A stretch of 9,935 bases of DNA, taken from contig CAIPGJ010000902.1 in the NCBI GenBank assembly GCA_903864555.1, positions 1 through 9,935 of the forward strand, given 5' to 3'. A model generated the notes under the pieces. It saw nothing but the letters and a program-made list of their open reading frames with translations, was not told the origin of the DNA and did not search any database. The first letter of the stretch is position 1, and every line of letters starts with the position of its first letter. Of the stretch, positions 1 to 6,681 are shown one piece after another. Made by a program: the position numbers and the translations under genes. The DNA is from an uncultured Pseudomonadota bacterium (GTDB taxonomy: Bacteria > Pseudomonadota > Gammaproteobacteria > Burkholderiales > SG8-39).

Positions 1-1
1 G

Positions 2-445
2 CCAAGCAGCCCGAAGAATTTTCGTGACCTGTGCGCCTGCGTCGGGCATCCGGAATGGGTGGATGATGAACGGTTCAGCGGGGCACGGGCACTGGAGGCG
101 AACTGGGACCAGCTCATGAACCTGGTGGAGGCATGGACCAGCAGTCGCACCGCCGAAGAATGCGAGCGGATTTTCGTGGATGCCGGCGTGCCTTGTGCGC
201 CGTACCGCAGCACCGCCGAGGCCATGCGGCATCCGCATACCGTTGCACGCGGGTCTTTTGCCACGGTGGAGGATCCTGCCGGAAGCTATCTGGTGCCGAA
301 TGCGCCGTTCAAAATGCCAGGGCTGGACACTTCGGTCAGAAAGTCCGTGCCAGGTTTTGGAGACAGCACGGCCGATCTCCTGCGTGATCTGCTTGGCTAC
401 GACCAGCAGCAGATTGACGCGTGCATGGCAGAACCCAGGAAGTAA
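2..445 (+). CDS. CaiB/BaiF family (class III) CoA-transferase, C-terminal part
   Basis: This is the last 147 residues of a gene that begins upstream of the window; the frame is open from base 2, so the GTG at 59 is internal. Class III CoA-transferases move CoA from one acyl thioester to another carboxylic acid in the cytoplasm. Visible family features are the FRDLC...G.PE...D.RF stretch at the start, a region of the type 'rt.eeC...f.dAGVPCAPYRS..EAM.HPH', and the closing PGFGDSTADLLRDLLGY segment, which matches the usual 'lGeht.evL.elLGy' end. Full members are about 390-410 residues, so the catalytic aspartate lies in the missing N-terminal part. The gene ends with TAA 104 bases before a Bug/TctC gene on the same strand. 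It may activate the acid handled by the neighbouring genes; the substrate cannot be told from this fragment. Confidence 0.9.
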   Translation, partial: PSSPKNFRDLCACVGHPEWVDDERFSGARALEANWDQLMNLVEAWTSSRTAEECERIFVDAGVPCAPYRSTAEAMRHPHTVARGSFATVEDPAGSYLVPNAPFKMPGLDTSVRKSVPGFGDSTADLLRDLLGYDQQQIDACMAEPRK

Positions 446-455
446 AAGGTGCTGC

Positions 456-488
456 GCCTCCTCTTGCAGAGGTGGCTTTCGAGGAGGC
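456..488 (+). other. Perfect 8-bp inverted repeat between CoA-transferase and binding-protein genes
   Basis: GCCTCCTC at 456-463 pairs exactly with GAGGAGGC at 481-488 across a 17-base loop, just after the CoA-transferase stop codon. No T-run follows, so it is not a standard intrinsic terminator. It could be an mRNA-stabilising or processing hairpin separating the two genes, since the binding-protein message is often needed in higher amount. The function is inferred; only the pairing is seen. Confidence 0.4.
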
Positions 489-549
489 AGGAAGACGCCC
501 GCTTTGGGGTGACTCTCCGATACAAAAAAACTTTACAAGGAGGAGCGTG

Positions 550-1524
550 ATGAACAACAGCCTAGGGTTTTCTGGTGGCGTAAGGCGAATCTGTCTCGCA
601 TTGGGTATTTCGCTGCTGTCCTTGCAGGCGATGGCACAGCAGTATCCTGCCAAGCCAATCAGGATGGTGCTGCCGTTTGCCGCTGGTGGTGGCACCGACA
701 CCTTCATGCGAGTGCTGGTTGATGGAATGAGCAAGACGCCCGGCCACAATTACATCCTGGATAACCGCCCTTCTGATGGTGGCAATATTTCGCTTGCATT
801 CGTGGCGAAGGCCGAGCCCGATGGCTATACCATCACCGTGAGCACACCCATCATCGCGGTCAATCCGATCCTTTACCCACGCGTACAGTACCGCTCGGGG
901 GATTTTGCCGCCATCTCACTGCTTGGCCGCGCGCCGGCGCTCATCGTCATGGGCATGCAGGTGCCGGCAAGCAATGTCGCCGAACTGATCAAGTTGGCCA
1001 AATCCAAGCCGGGATCGTTGAGCTATGGGGCACCCACCGGTTCCGGACCCTATCTCGCCATGGAAATGTTCCGCGCCATGGCTGACATTGACATCCGGCA
1101 TATCCCCTACAAGAGCACCGGCACTGTGGCGGTGGACATGCTGAGCGGGGTGGTGGATCTGGCTTCCATGACGGCACCGTCGGTCATCGGACAAGTCCGT
1201 GCAAACAAGCTTCGTGCCATCGCCCAGACAGGCGATAAGCGTCTTGCCATCGTGTCGGATGTGCCCACGCTCGATGAGGCAGGGCTGAAGGGTTTCAACG
1301 TGACCACCTGGTACATGGCGCTCGGGCCGGCCAAGCTGCCCGCTGCAGTCATGGGTCACCTCAATGCCGAATTCGTGAAAGCCCTGGCCATACCCGATGT
1401 GCGCAAACGATCCCTGGACAACGGCGTTGATGAAATCATCGGATCGACTCCTCAGGATGCCTCGGCATTCCTCAGGGATGAATCAGCACGCTGGTCCAAG
1501 GTGCTCAAGCCGATTCCAGAGTGA
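550..1524 (+). CDS. Bug/TctC family periplasmic solute-binding protein (first copy)
   Basis: The protein has 324 residues, the normal length for Bug-type (tripartite tricarboxylate transporter, TctC) binding proteins, which capture carboxylates or related small molecules in the periplasm. ATG 550 is chosen because a near-perfect AAGGAGGA lies at 537-544 with a 5-base gap, and because a signal peptide starts there: RR at residues 12-13, a hydrophobic core at about 14-25, and AMA before a cut after residue 29. The mature protein begins QQYPAKPIRMVLPFAAGGGTD, with the family's glycine-rich loop at residues 42-50. The motifs DNRP..GGN, AKAEPDGYT, NP.LYP, IPYKSTG and VPTLDEAG follow in the usual order. 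No TctA or TctB membrane gene is present in the window, as is common for orphan Bug proteins. Its gene ends 21 bases before the MmgE/PrpD gene, suggesting one transcript. The ligand is unknown. Confidence 0.93.
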   Translation: MNNSLGFSGGVRRICLALGISLLSLQAMAQQYPAKPIRMVLPFAAGGGTDTFMRVLVDGMSKTPGHNYILDNRPSDGGNISLAFVAKAEPDGYTITVSTPIIAVNPILYPRVQYRSGDFAAISLLGRAPALIVMGMQVPASNVAELIKLAKSKPGSLSYGAPTGSGPYLAMEMFRAMADIDIRHIPYKSTGTVAVDMLSGVVDLASMTAPSVIGQVRANKLRAIAQTGDKRLAIVSDVPTLDEAGLKGFNVTTWYMALGPAKLPAAVMGHLNAEFVKALAIPDVRKRSLDNGVDEIIGSTPQDASAFLRDESARWSKVLKPIPE

Positions 1525-1545
1525 CGTGTGACCGAAAGGAAGGCG

Positions 1546-2967
1546 ATGCAAATGTCAGCTGGAAATGGACAAACAGCCACACCTGTTGATGCAGCGAATG
1601 GGCCGGCAATGGTCGCGGCAGCATGGTTGTCCCGTGCGCATGACATGGATGTGCCGCCAGAAGTGGTGGTGTCCGCGCGAACCTGCCTGATTGACTGGTT
1701 TGCCTGTACTTTGGCAGGCACGCGTGATCCCCTGATCGACATTCTCAGACGGCGTTTGCGCGAGTGGGCGCCGACTGGCAGCGCACCTTTGCTGGTCGGT
1801 GGCCAGACGACACCGCCATTTGCGGCGATGCTGCATTCGGCAGCCGCGCATGCGGTTGATTTCGACGACACCCATATCTGGACCGATGCCCATTTCGGCG
1901 GGCCCACCTGGTCGGCAGTGTTTTCACAGCTGAAGCAGGATGGAAAAGCCGACGATCAGAAAATGATGCGCGCCTTCGTGGCCGGGTTTGAAGTGGGTGC
2001 CAGGATAGGCGGAAGGCGCATGGGGCATGCGCTGCTGCATCGGGGTTTTCAGGCGACGGGCATGCTCGGGCGGCTGTCGGCCGCTGCCGCGTGCTCGGTG
2101 ATGAAGAATCTCGATGCCGGACGCTCGGCTGTGGCGCTGACGGCTGCAGGTTGCCAGACCTCGGGCCTTTCCACCACTGTTGGCACCATGATGAAACCCT
2201 TCCAAGGTGGGAAGACGGCCTTCGATGCCGTCATTGCGGCCGATCTGGCGGCTGAGGAAGCTTTTACTGCTGACCCATCGCTATTCGAAATCGGAGGCGG
2301 ACCGGAAAGAGTACATGGAATCGGTGGGTTGGCCCGAGCGTTTGTGCAGGATGGTTTTGCGGAATTTGCCGCACCGGACTATTCATCGGGTTGGGAAATC
2401 CTGCGGAATTCCATCAAGCCCTATCCCTGCCTTTACAGCCTGAATCCAGTGGCCGATGCCGCGCTGGAGTTGGCGCCGCAGATCTCGGGACGGCCGGTGA
2501 GCCGCATCAGGATATTCGTCGGGCCGAGTGTGCCGAAAGTTGCACGCTACTCAAGACCAGCAACTTCGCATGAAGGACGATTCAGCGTTGAGTACATCGC
2601 GGCGCTCGGCTTGCTTGGTAGTAATTATCGGGACGGGGATTTCGAGCCGGAAGTGATGGGTTCGGCGCCCGTACAACAGCTGCTATCGGTTTCGGAAGTC
2701 GTTCCCACCGAGGGACGCAAGATGTTCAATGCTGCCATCGAGGTGACTCTGGCTAGCGACGAAGTCCTCAATGCCGATGTGCCTTTCGTCCGTGGCCATC
2801 CCAACAACCAGATTACAGAGACTGAGTTGAGGAGCAAGTTCACCATGTTGGTTGAACCAGTCATCGGCGCACGGACAAGTGAGTTGTTTGTTGTGTTGAG
2901 CCAGTTTCCCCGGAAAGGCAGTATCCAGCGTGGATTTGCTTTGTGCCGAGAAGGTAGGTCAGGGTAG
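1546..2967 (+). CDS. MmgE/PrpD family protein, divergent, with altered active-site histidines
   Basis: The family includes 2-methylcitrate dehydratase (PrpD), cis-aconitate decarboxylase and related lyases or epimerases. From ATG 1546 the protein has 473 residues, about the usual 450-470. Alternative starts are GTG 1528 and ATG 1552; AGGAAGG at 1537-1543 would serve 1552 and AAAGGA at 1535-1540 would serve 1546. Family marks are the REWAPTGSAPLLVGG segment, DFDDTH at residues 105-110 with His116 following, HRGFQATG at 165-172 before an alanine-rich helix, MMKPFQGGK around Lys217, and KPYPCLYSLNP at 291-301. By memory of the family, GFQ is usually GFH, KPFQ is usually KPFH or KPLH, and the Asn at 300 is usually His, so several active-site histidines appear replaced. 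The fold is probably kept but the reaction may differ. It sits directly behind a Bug/TctC gene, a pairing often seen in Burkholderiales. Confidence 0.88.
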   Translation: MQMSAGNGQTATPVDAANGPAMVAAAWLSRAHDMDVPPEVVVSARTCLIDWFACTLAGTRDPLIDILRRRLREWAPTGSAPLLVGGQTTPPFAAMLHSAAAHAVDFDDTHIWTDAHFGGPTWSAVFSQLKQDGKADDQKMMRAFVAGFEVGARIGGRRMGHALLHRGFQATGMLGRLSAAAACSVMKNLDAGRSAVALTAAGCQTSGLSTTVGTMMKPFQGGKTAFDAVIAADLAAEEAFTADPSLFEIGGGPERVHGIGGLARAFVQDGFAEFAAPDYSSGWEILRNSIKPYPCLYSLNPVADAALELAPQISGRPVSRIRIFVGPSVPKVARYSRPATSHEGRFSVEYIAALGLLGSNYRDGDFEPEVMGSAPVQQLLSVSEVVPTEGRKMFNAAIEVTLASDEVLNADVPFVRGHPNNQITETELRSKFTMLVEPVIGARTSELFVVLSQFPRKGSIQRGFALCREGRSG

Positions 2968-2999
2968 GAAACATTGACCTGACAACGCTTGGAAATGTT

Positions 3000-3057
3000 C
3001 GGGCAAGAGCGGTGCGCCTGAGCGTGTCAAACACCCTTCGGCATCTTTTGCCCGGCT
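3000..3057 (+). terminator. Possible weak terminator after the MmgE/PrpD gene
   Basis: CGGGCAAGAG (3000-3009) pairs with CTTTTGCCCG (3045-3054), ten pairs including one G-U. The 35-base loop contains its own GTGT-CAA-ACAC hairpin at 3024-3034. The following GCTTTT is a poor U-tract, so termination may be partial. It lies 33 bases after the stop codon, a sensible place for a transcript end. Confidence 0.35.
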
Positions 3058-3072
3058 TTTGATACCTGCACA

Positions 3073-3087
3073 GGCACTGTTGCCAAA
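3073..3087. repeat. Short sequence resembling an IS6-family terminal inverted repeat
   Basis: GGCACTGTTGCCAAA matches the IS26/IS6-type end GGCACTGTTGCAAA except for one inserted C. No partner end and no recognisable IS6 transposase are visible in the window, so at most this is a remnant. A chance match cannot be excluded. Confidence 0.2.
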
Positions 3088-3276
3088 TGCAGCAGATCTC
3101 ATTAGCCTTCGTCGGGATCGAGAAGCCATGCACGCTCACTGATTGGCAGCCATCCCCCGAATGAAGAGGGTTGCCCATCGGGTTGCGTATAACATCAGCC
3201 CAAGCTTGTGGTTTCAGCTTACAGGCAGGAAAAGGAATGCTGGCGCATTGATAATCGACCCAATCTGGGAGGAGCG

Positions 3277-5469
3277 ATGAATACGGGTAACGGCCCTGCC
3301 AAGTATCACGGTGATTCGAGCATGGACTCGGACTCTGCTGGTTTGATGGACTCCATTCTCAATCCACGCTCGGTGGCGATCATCGGTGCCTCCGGCGAAC
3401 CGGGCAAGCGGGGCTATCGCGCGTTGACCATCTTGCTGGAAGATGGCTACAAAGGCCGGATCCATCCTGTCAATCCGCGGGAAACCGAGATTCTCGGTTT
3501 GCCATGCCATGCGTCAATCCTGGATATCGATGAGCCGGTCGATGTCGCGCTCGTGTGCACTCCGGCCAGGCATTTGCCCGCAATGCTCGAAGAGTGCGGC
3601 CGAAAAGGCGTAAAAGGCGCAATCGTCGTCTCGGGTGGCTTCAGTGAAGCCGGCGAGGACGGCCTGGAACTCGAACTGCGTTCAGTTGCGGTGGCCCGAC
3701 AACACGGCGTGCGTGTCATCGGTCCGAACATGAATGGCATTTTCAGCCGCCGCCATAACTGCAATCTGAGTCCTTGGCGTGAAGTGCCGATCGGCGACAT
3801 TGCTGTCCTGTCAAATTCCGCGAACATAGTGCATTGGCTGCTTACCAAGGCCTGGGCGCGCGGGGGCGTGGGCTTCTCAACCATGCTGTCGGTCGGCAAT
3901 CAGGCTGATGTGCAGTTCCACGAGTTAATTGAAGGCCTTGATCAGGATGCCGGCACGCGCGCCATCATCATTTACGCAGAAGGGTTCCGCGACGGGCGTG
4001 CGCTGATCGATGTGGCAGCCCGGGTCGTGCAGACCACCCCCATCGTGATGTACAAGGCGGGGCGCAATGGCGTGGGTGTGCGCATGGCGCGATCGCATAG
4101 CGGATCATTGGCTGGCGACTACGCCGTGAGCAGTGGTGCATTGCGCCAGGCGGGAGTGACCCTGGTCCGGCGGGCGGAGTACCTGCTGCCTGTCGCTGAG
4201 GCACTTTCAAACCTCCCGGTGATGCGCTCGCGAAACGTGGCAATCATTTCCGAGGGCGGCGGACCCATCACCATTGCTTCCGAGGCCTTGAGCGAGCTTT
4301 CAATGAATCTGGCGCCACTGTCGGCTGAGACGCAGGCGAAGATCCACGGCATCATTCCGGAGTCGACGGTCATTGCCAATCCGGTCGACATCGCGGTGCT
4401 GGCCAACCCCTCAGTACGCAACTACGGACTGTGCGCCCAGGCGATTCTGCAGGACCCCGGAATCGATGCCCTTTTGTTTGTCGGCTGGTTCGGTGCCTAT
4501 GGTCGGCGAGGCGGGGCTGCGGTCAAAGCAGAAGAGTGCGAAGTCGCCCATATGCTTTGTCGAATGATGCGCGAGACTGGAAAACCGGTCATCGTGCAAT
4601 CCCACTATGCGCAAATGGGGACAGAGGCGCTTGGTGTGCTTCGCGCAGGCGGTGTGCCGGTACACCAGGATTTCGATATTGCGGTGCAGTGCGTGGTCGC
4701 AGCCGCGGAATACGGAGAGGCAATGCAGCGGCTTGCGCGCTCGGCGCCTGTCACCGCATTGCCCCGGGATGCAGCCACCACCCACTTGCTAGAGGTGCGC
4801 CGTGCGGCGGGACATGCATCGATGCTCGAGACCGAGGGCAGGCGCGTGCTGCAAGCCAGTGGGATCAGGTTGGCGCCGTACCGCCTGGTTTCCAGTCCCC
4901 AGGAGATGGCCGATGCCATTCGCAGTTTCGGTGATTCACCCCTCGCTTTGAAAATAGTCTCCCCTGACATTGTCCACAAATCCGACGCAGACTGCGTGCG
5001 ACTGGGCGTGCGCGGTGAGGAAGAGGCTTGTGCCGCGCTGGCGGAAATATTGAACAACGCAGCCGCTTTCGCACCTCGAGCGAGCATCGCCGGTGTGCTG
5101 GTTTCGCCGATGGCCGGACGCGGGGTGGAAGTGATCGTCGGCACCAGCCAGGATCCACAGTTCGGGCCCATCATTGTGTTCGGTCTGGGCGGCGTGTTCG
5201 TCGAAGTGATGAGAGATGTCGTTTTCCGGGCGCTTCCACTGTCCGCCGATGACGCAGGCGACATGATTGCCAACATCAAGGCACAGCAGATGTTCACGGG
5301 CGTGCGAGGCTTGCCCGGCGCCGATATTCCCGCACTGGTGGAGTTGCTGCTTGCAGTGTCGAGGCTCGCACTCGCCTACCCGGAAATTGCGGAGATCGAC
5401 CTCAACCCGGTGATCCTGCATGCACAGGGCTATTCAATCGTTGATGTGCGGATGATTCTGAAGGATTGA
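3277..5469 (+). CDS. Fused NDP-forming acyl-CoA ligase (acetate-CoA ligase family)
   Basis: A 730-residue cytoplasmic enzyme of the single-chain NDP-forming acyl-CoA synthetase type, which joins an acid to CoA through acyl-phosphate and phosphohistidine steps. ATG 3277 is chosen because GGGAGGAG sits at 3267-3274; ATG 3322 (residue 16) is a possible shorter start. Domains in order: a CoA-binding Rossmann-like domain from NPRSVAIIGASGEPGKRG (residues 29-46) to about 150; a succinyl-CoA-ligase-like region with SVGNQADV (around 205-212) and the phosphohistidine motif RSHSGSLAGD, His274; a second such region from about 320 with EGGGP; and a C-terminal ATP-grasp domain at about 505-730 with LKIVSPDIVHKSD, VEVIVGTSQDPQFGP, FGLGGVFVE and EIDLNPV. 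Oddities: the usual SQSGA loop is SNSAN (179-183), and HKSD is followed by ADCV (571-574) instead of the common xGGV. The acid is unknown; it likely feeds the neighbouring ThDP enzyme. Confidence 0.93.
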   Translation: MNTGNGPAKYHGDSSMDSDSAGLMDSILNPRSVAIIGASGEPGKRGYRALTILLEDGYKGRIHPVNPRETEILGLPCHASILDIDEPVDVALVCTPARHLPAMLEECGRKGVKGAIVVSGGFSEAGEDGLELELRSVAVARQHGVRVIGPNMNGIFSRRHNCNLSPWREVPIGDIAVLSNSANIVHWLLTKAWARGGVGFSTMLSVGNQADVQFHELIEGLDQDAGTRAIIIYAEGFRDGRALIDVAARVVQTTPIVMYKAGRNGVGVRMARSHSGSLAGDYAVSSGALRQAGVTLVRRAEYLLPVAEALSNLPVMRSRNVAIISEGGGPITIASEALSELSMNLAPLSAETQAKIHGIIPESTVIANPVDIAVLANPSVRNYGLCAQAILQDPGIDALLFVGWFGAYGRRGGAAVKAEECEVAHMLCRMMRETGKPVIVQSHYAQMGTEALGVLRAGGVPVHQDFDIAVQCVVAAAEYGEAMQRLARSAPVTALPRDAATTHLLEVRRAAGHASMLETEGRRVLQASGIRLAPYRLVSSPQEMADAIRSFGDSPLALKIVSPDIVHKSDADCVRLGVRGEEEACAALAEILNNAAAFAPRASIAGVLVSPMAGRGVEVIVGTSQDPQFGPIIVFGLGGVFVEVMRDVVFRALPLSADDAGDMIANIKAQQMFTGVRGLPGADIPALVELLLAVSRLALAYPEIAEIDLNPVILHAQGYSIVDVRMILKD

Positions 5470-5512
5470 CAGAGCAAGGTTCCCGCTGGTGCTATCTGGC
5501 TTTGGGGTAACA

Positions 5513-5528
5513 CGGTTGGCGACAACCG
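5513..5528 (+). other. Small hairpin with GNRA-type loop ahead of second binding-protein gene
   Basis: CGGTTG (5513-5518) and CAACCG (5523-5528) form a perfect 6-bp stem closed by GCGA, a GNRA tetraloop. It lies in the 93-base gap between the ligase and the second Bug/TctC gene, 34 bases before the start codon. There is no T-run, so it is not a terminator; a role in message stability or processing is possible. Confidence 0.35.
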
Positions 5529-5562
5529 CCCGGTTATCGACGTTATGACGAAGGAGACGTTC

Positions 5563-6540
5563 ATGAACTGCAGATGGATCCGGTCTATGTTGCGCTTGTC
5601 CGGTGTGCTGGTTGCTGGCGCTGCTACCGCAGTTTGCGCGCAGACATATCCTTCGAAGCCCGTGCGCCTGATCGTGCCATTCGCTCCGGGGGGTGGGTCG
5701 GATGTGGTGGCGCGGCTGATCGGCGCCGAACTTCCAAAGGTCTGGGGCCAGCAGATCGTGGTGGAGAACAGGGCGGGAGCCGGTGGCATCATCGGAGCCG
5801 AACATGTGTTGCGATCACCGTCGGACGGCTACACAATGCTGCTGGTGGAGATCGGCGGATTGACCATACGCTCGTTGCTCTACAAGATGCCGTTCGACCT
5901 CCTCAAGGATTTCGCCGGGGTGGCTGTGGTTGCCTATGGACCGAATGTCCTGATCACCCATCCTTCGGTGCCGGCGCGCTCAGTGGCTGACCTGATCGCG
6001 CTGGCCAAGGCACGGCCTGGGCAACTCAATTTCGCCATCCCAGGGGAAGGCAGCGTGGCTCACCTGGCCGGTGTCGAACTCGAACAGACCGCCGGGATGA
6101 AAGTATCTTACATTCCGTACAAGGGAGGCGGCCCTGCACTCGTCGACCTGATAGGTGGACGGGTGGATTTCTCGTTCAACGGGGTATTGGCCTCGCTGCC
6201 CCAGATCAAGAGCGGAAAACTGCGGGCCATCGCCGTTGCGACGAAGGATCCGCACCCGGCATTGCCTGGAGTGCCCACGCTCTCGGAAACTGTTCCCGGG
6301 CATGAAAGCGGTTCCCGCCAGTCCGTCCTTGCATCGGCTTCTGTGCCGCGGGAAATCATCGCCAGATGGAATGCGGAGATACTGCGCATGAATGCTCAGC
6401 CGGCGATGAAGGAACGTCTCGCTGAACTGGGCGCCCTGCCCGAATTCAGGACGCCGGCGGAGTTTCAGCAGCAAATCGCGGCCGAGCGTCAGCGCTGGGC
6501 CGCCATCATCGAAAAAGGCCAGATCAAGGCGAGCGAATGA
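5563..6540 (+). CDS. Bug/TctC family periplasmic solute-binding protein (second copy)
   Basis: A 325-residue periplasmic binding protein of the Bug/TctC family. ATG 5563 is preferred over the in-frame ATG 5545 because AAGGAGA at 5551-5557 is spaced 5 bases from it. A signal peptide with Arg at 4, 7 and 11 and a hydrophobic stretch at 12-24 ends at VCA, residue 26. The mature start is QTYPSKPVRLIVPFAPGGGSD. Then come VENRAGAGG, SPSDGYT, IPYKGGGPAL, GRVDFSFNG, GKLRAIAVAT and GVPTLSE in family order, followed by the C-terminal helix. It is clearly diverged from the first copy upstream, so they probably bind different ligands or different forms of one substrate. A small oddity is GSRQSVLA near residue 249, where most members have a W-containing 'yGl.aP' segment. 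Placed between the ligase and the ThDP enzyme, it likely supplies or senses their substrate. No membrane subunits are seen in the window. Confidence 0.93.
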   Translation: MNCRWIRSMLRLSGVLVAGAATAVCAQTYPSKPVRLIVPFAPGGGSDVVARLIGAELPKVWGQQIVVENRAGAGGIIGAEHVLRSPSDGYTMLLVEIGGLTIRSLLYKMPFDLLKDFAGVAVVAYGPNVLITHPSVPARSVADLIALAKARPGQLNFAIPGEGSVAHLAGVELEQTAGMKVSYIPYKGGGPALVDLIGGRVDFSFNGVLASLPQIKSGKLRAIAVATKDPHPALPGVPTLSETVPGHESGSRQSVLASASVPREIIARWNAEILRMNAQPAMKERLAELGALPEFRTPAEFQQQIAAERQRWAAIIEKGQIKASE

Positions 6541-6681
6541 TCAGATGGCCATCGCCCGGCGGAAGCCCCTGGTCGCCGCCCCTGGCGGGAGGCCGATAGG
6601 CGTCGATCTGCACACCTTCAATACCGTAACCGGCATTTTTCACAGAAGCATTCACCACAGTCAGGCACATAGGCAAACATC

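Larger units (their letters stand above)
2968..3276. other. 309-base intergenic gap between MmgE/PrpD and ligase genes
   Basis: No coding sequence is convincing on either strand. Open frames here have no family resemblance that I can see. The gap holds a candidate weak terminator (3000-3057), a short IS6-family-end-like sequence (3073-3087), and near 3188-3193 a TATAAC that could be a -10 element but has no -35 at a suitable distance. The last bases contain the GGGAGGAG ribosome binding site of the ligase gene. This gap probably splits the cluster into two transcripts, or marks the scar of an earlier rearrangement. Confidence 0.5.

Noticed and set aside
421..549. In-frame extension of the first Bug/TctC gene to an upstream ATG at 421
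   Set aside because: It would overlap the CoA-transferase gene and place 43 residues before a good signal peptide; ATG 550 has a near-perfect ribosome binding site.
3171..3193. Promoter for the ligase gene with TTGCCC and TATAAC
   Set aside because: The spacer would be only 11 bases, too short for a sigma-70 promoter, and no other -35 element fits the TATAAC.
4605..5297. Long minus-strand open frames opposite the ligase and ThDP enzyme genes (also 7669-8417 and 8851-9729)
   Set aside because: They lie opposite strongly supported genes, are low in family-like sequence and are expected in GC-rich DNA.
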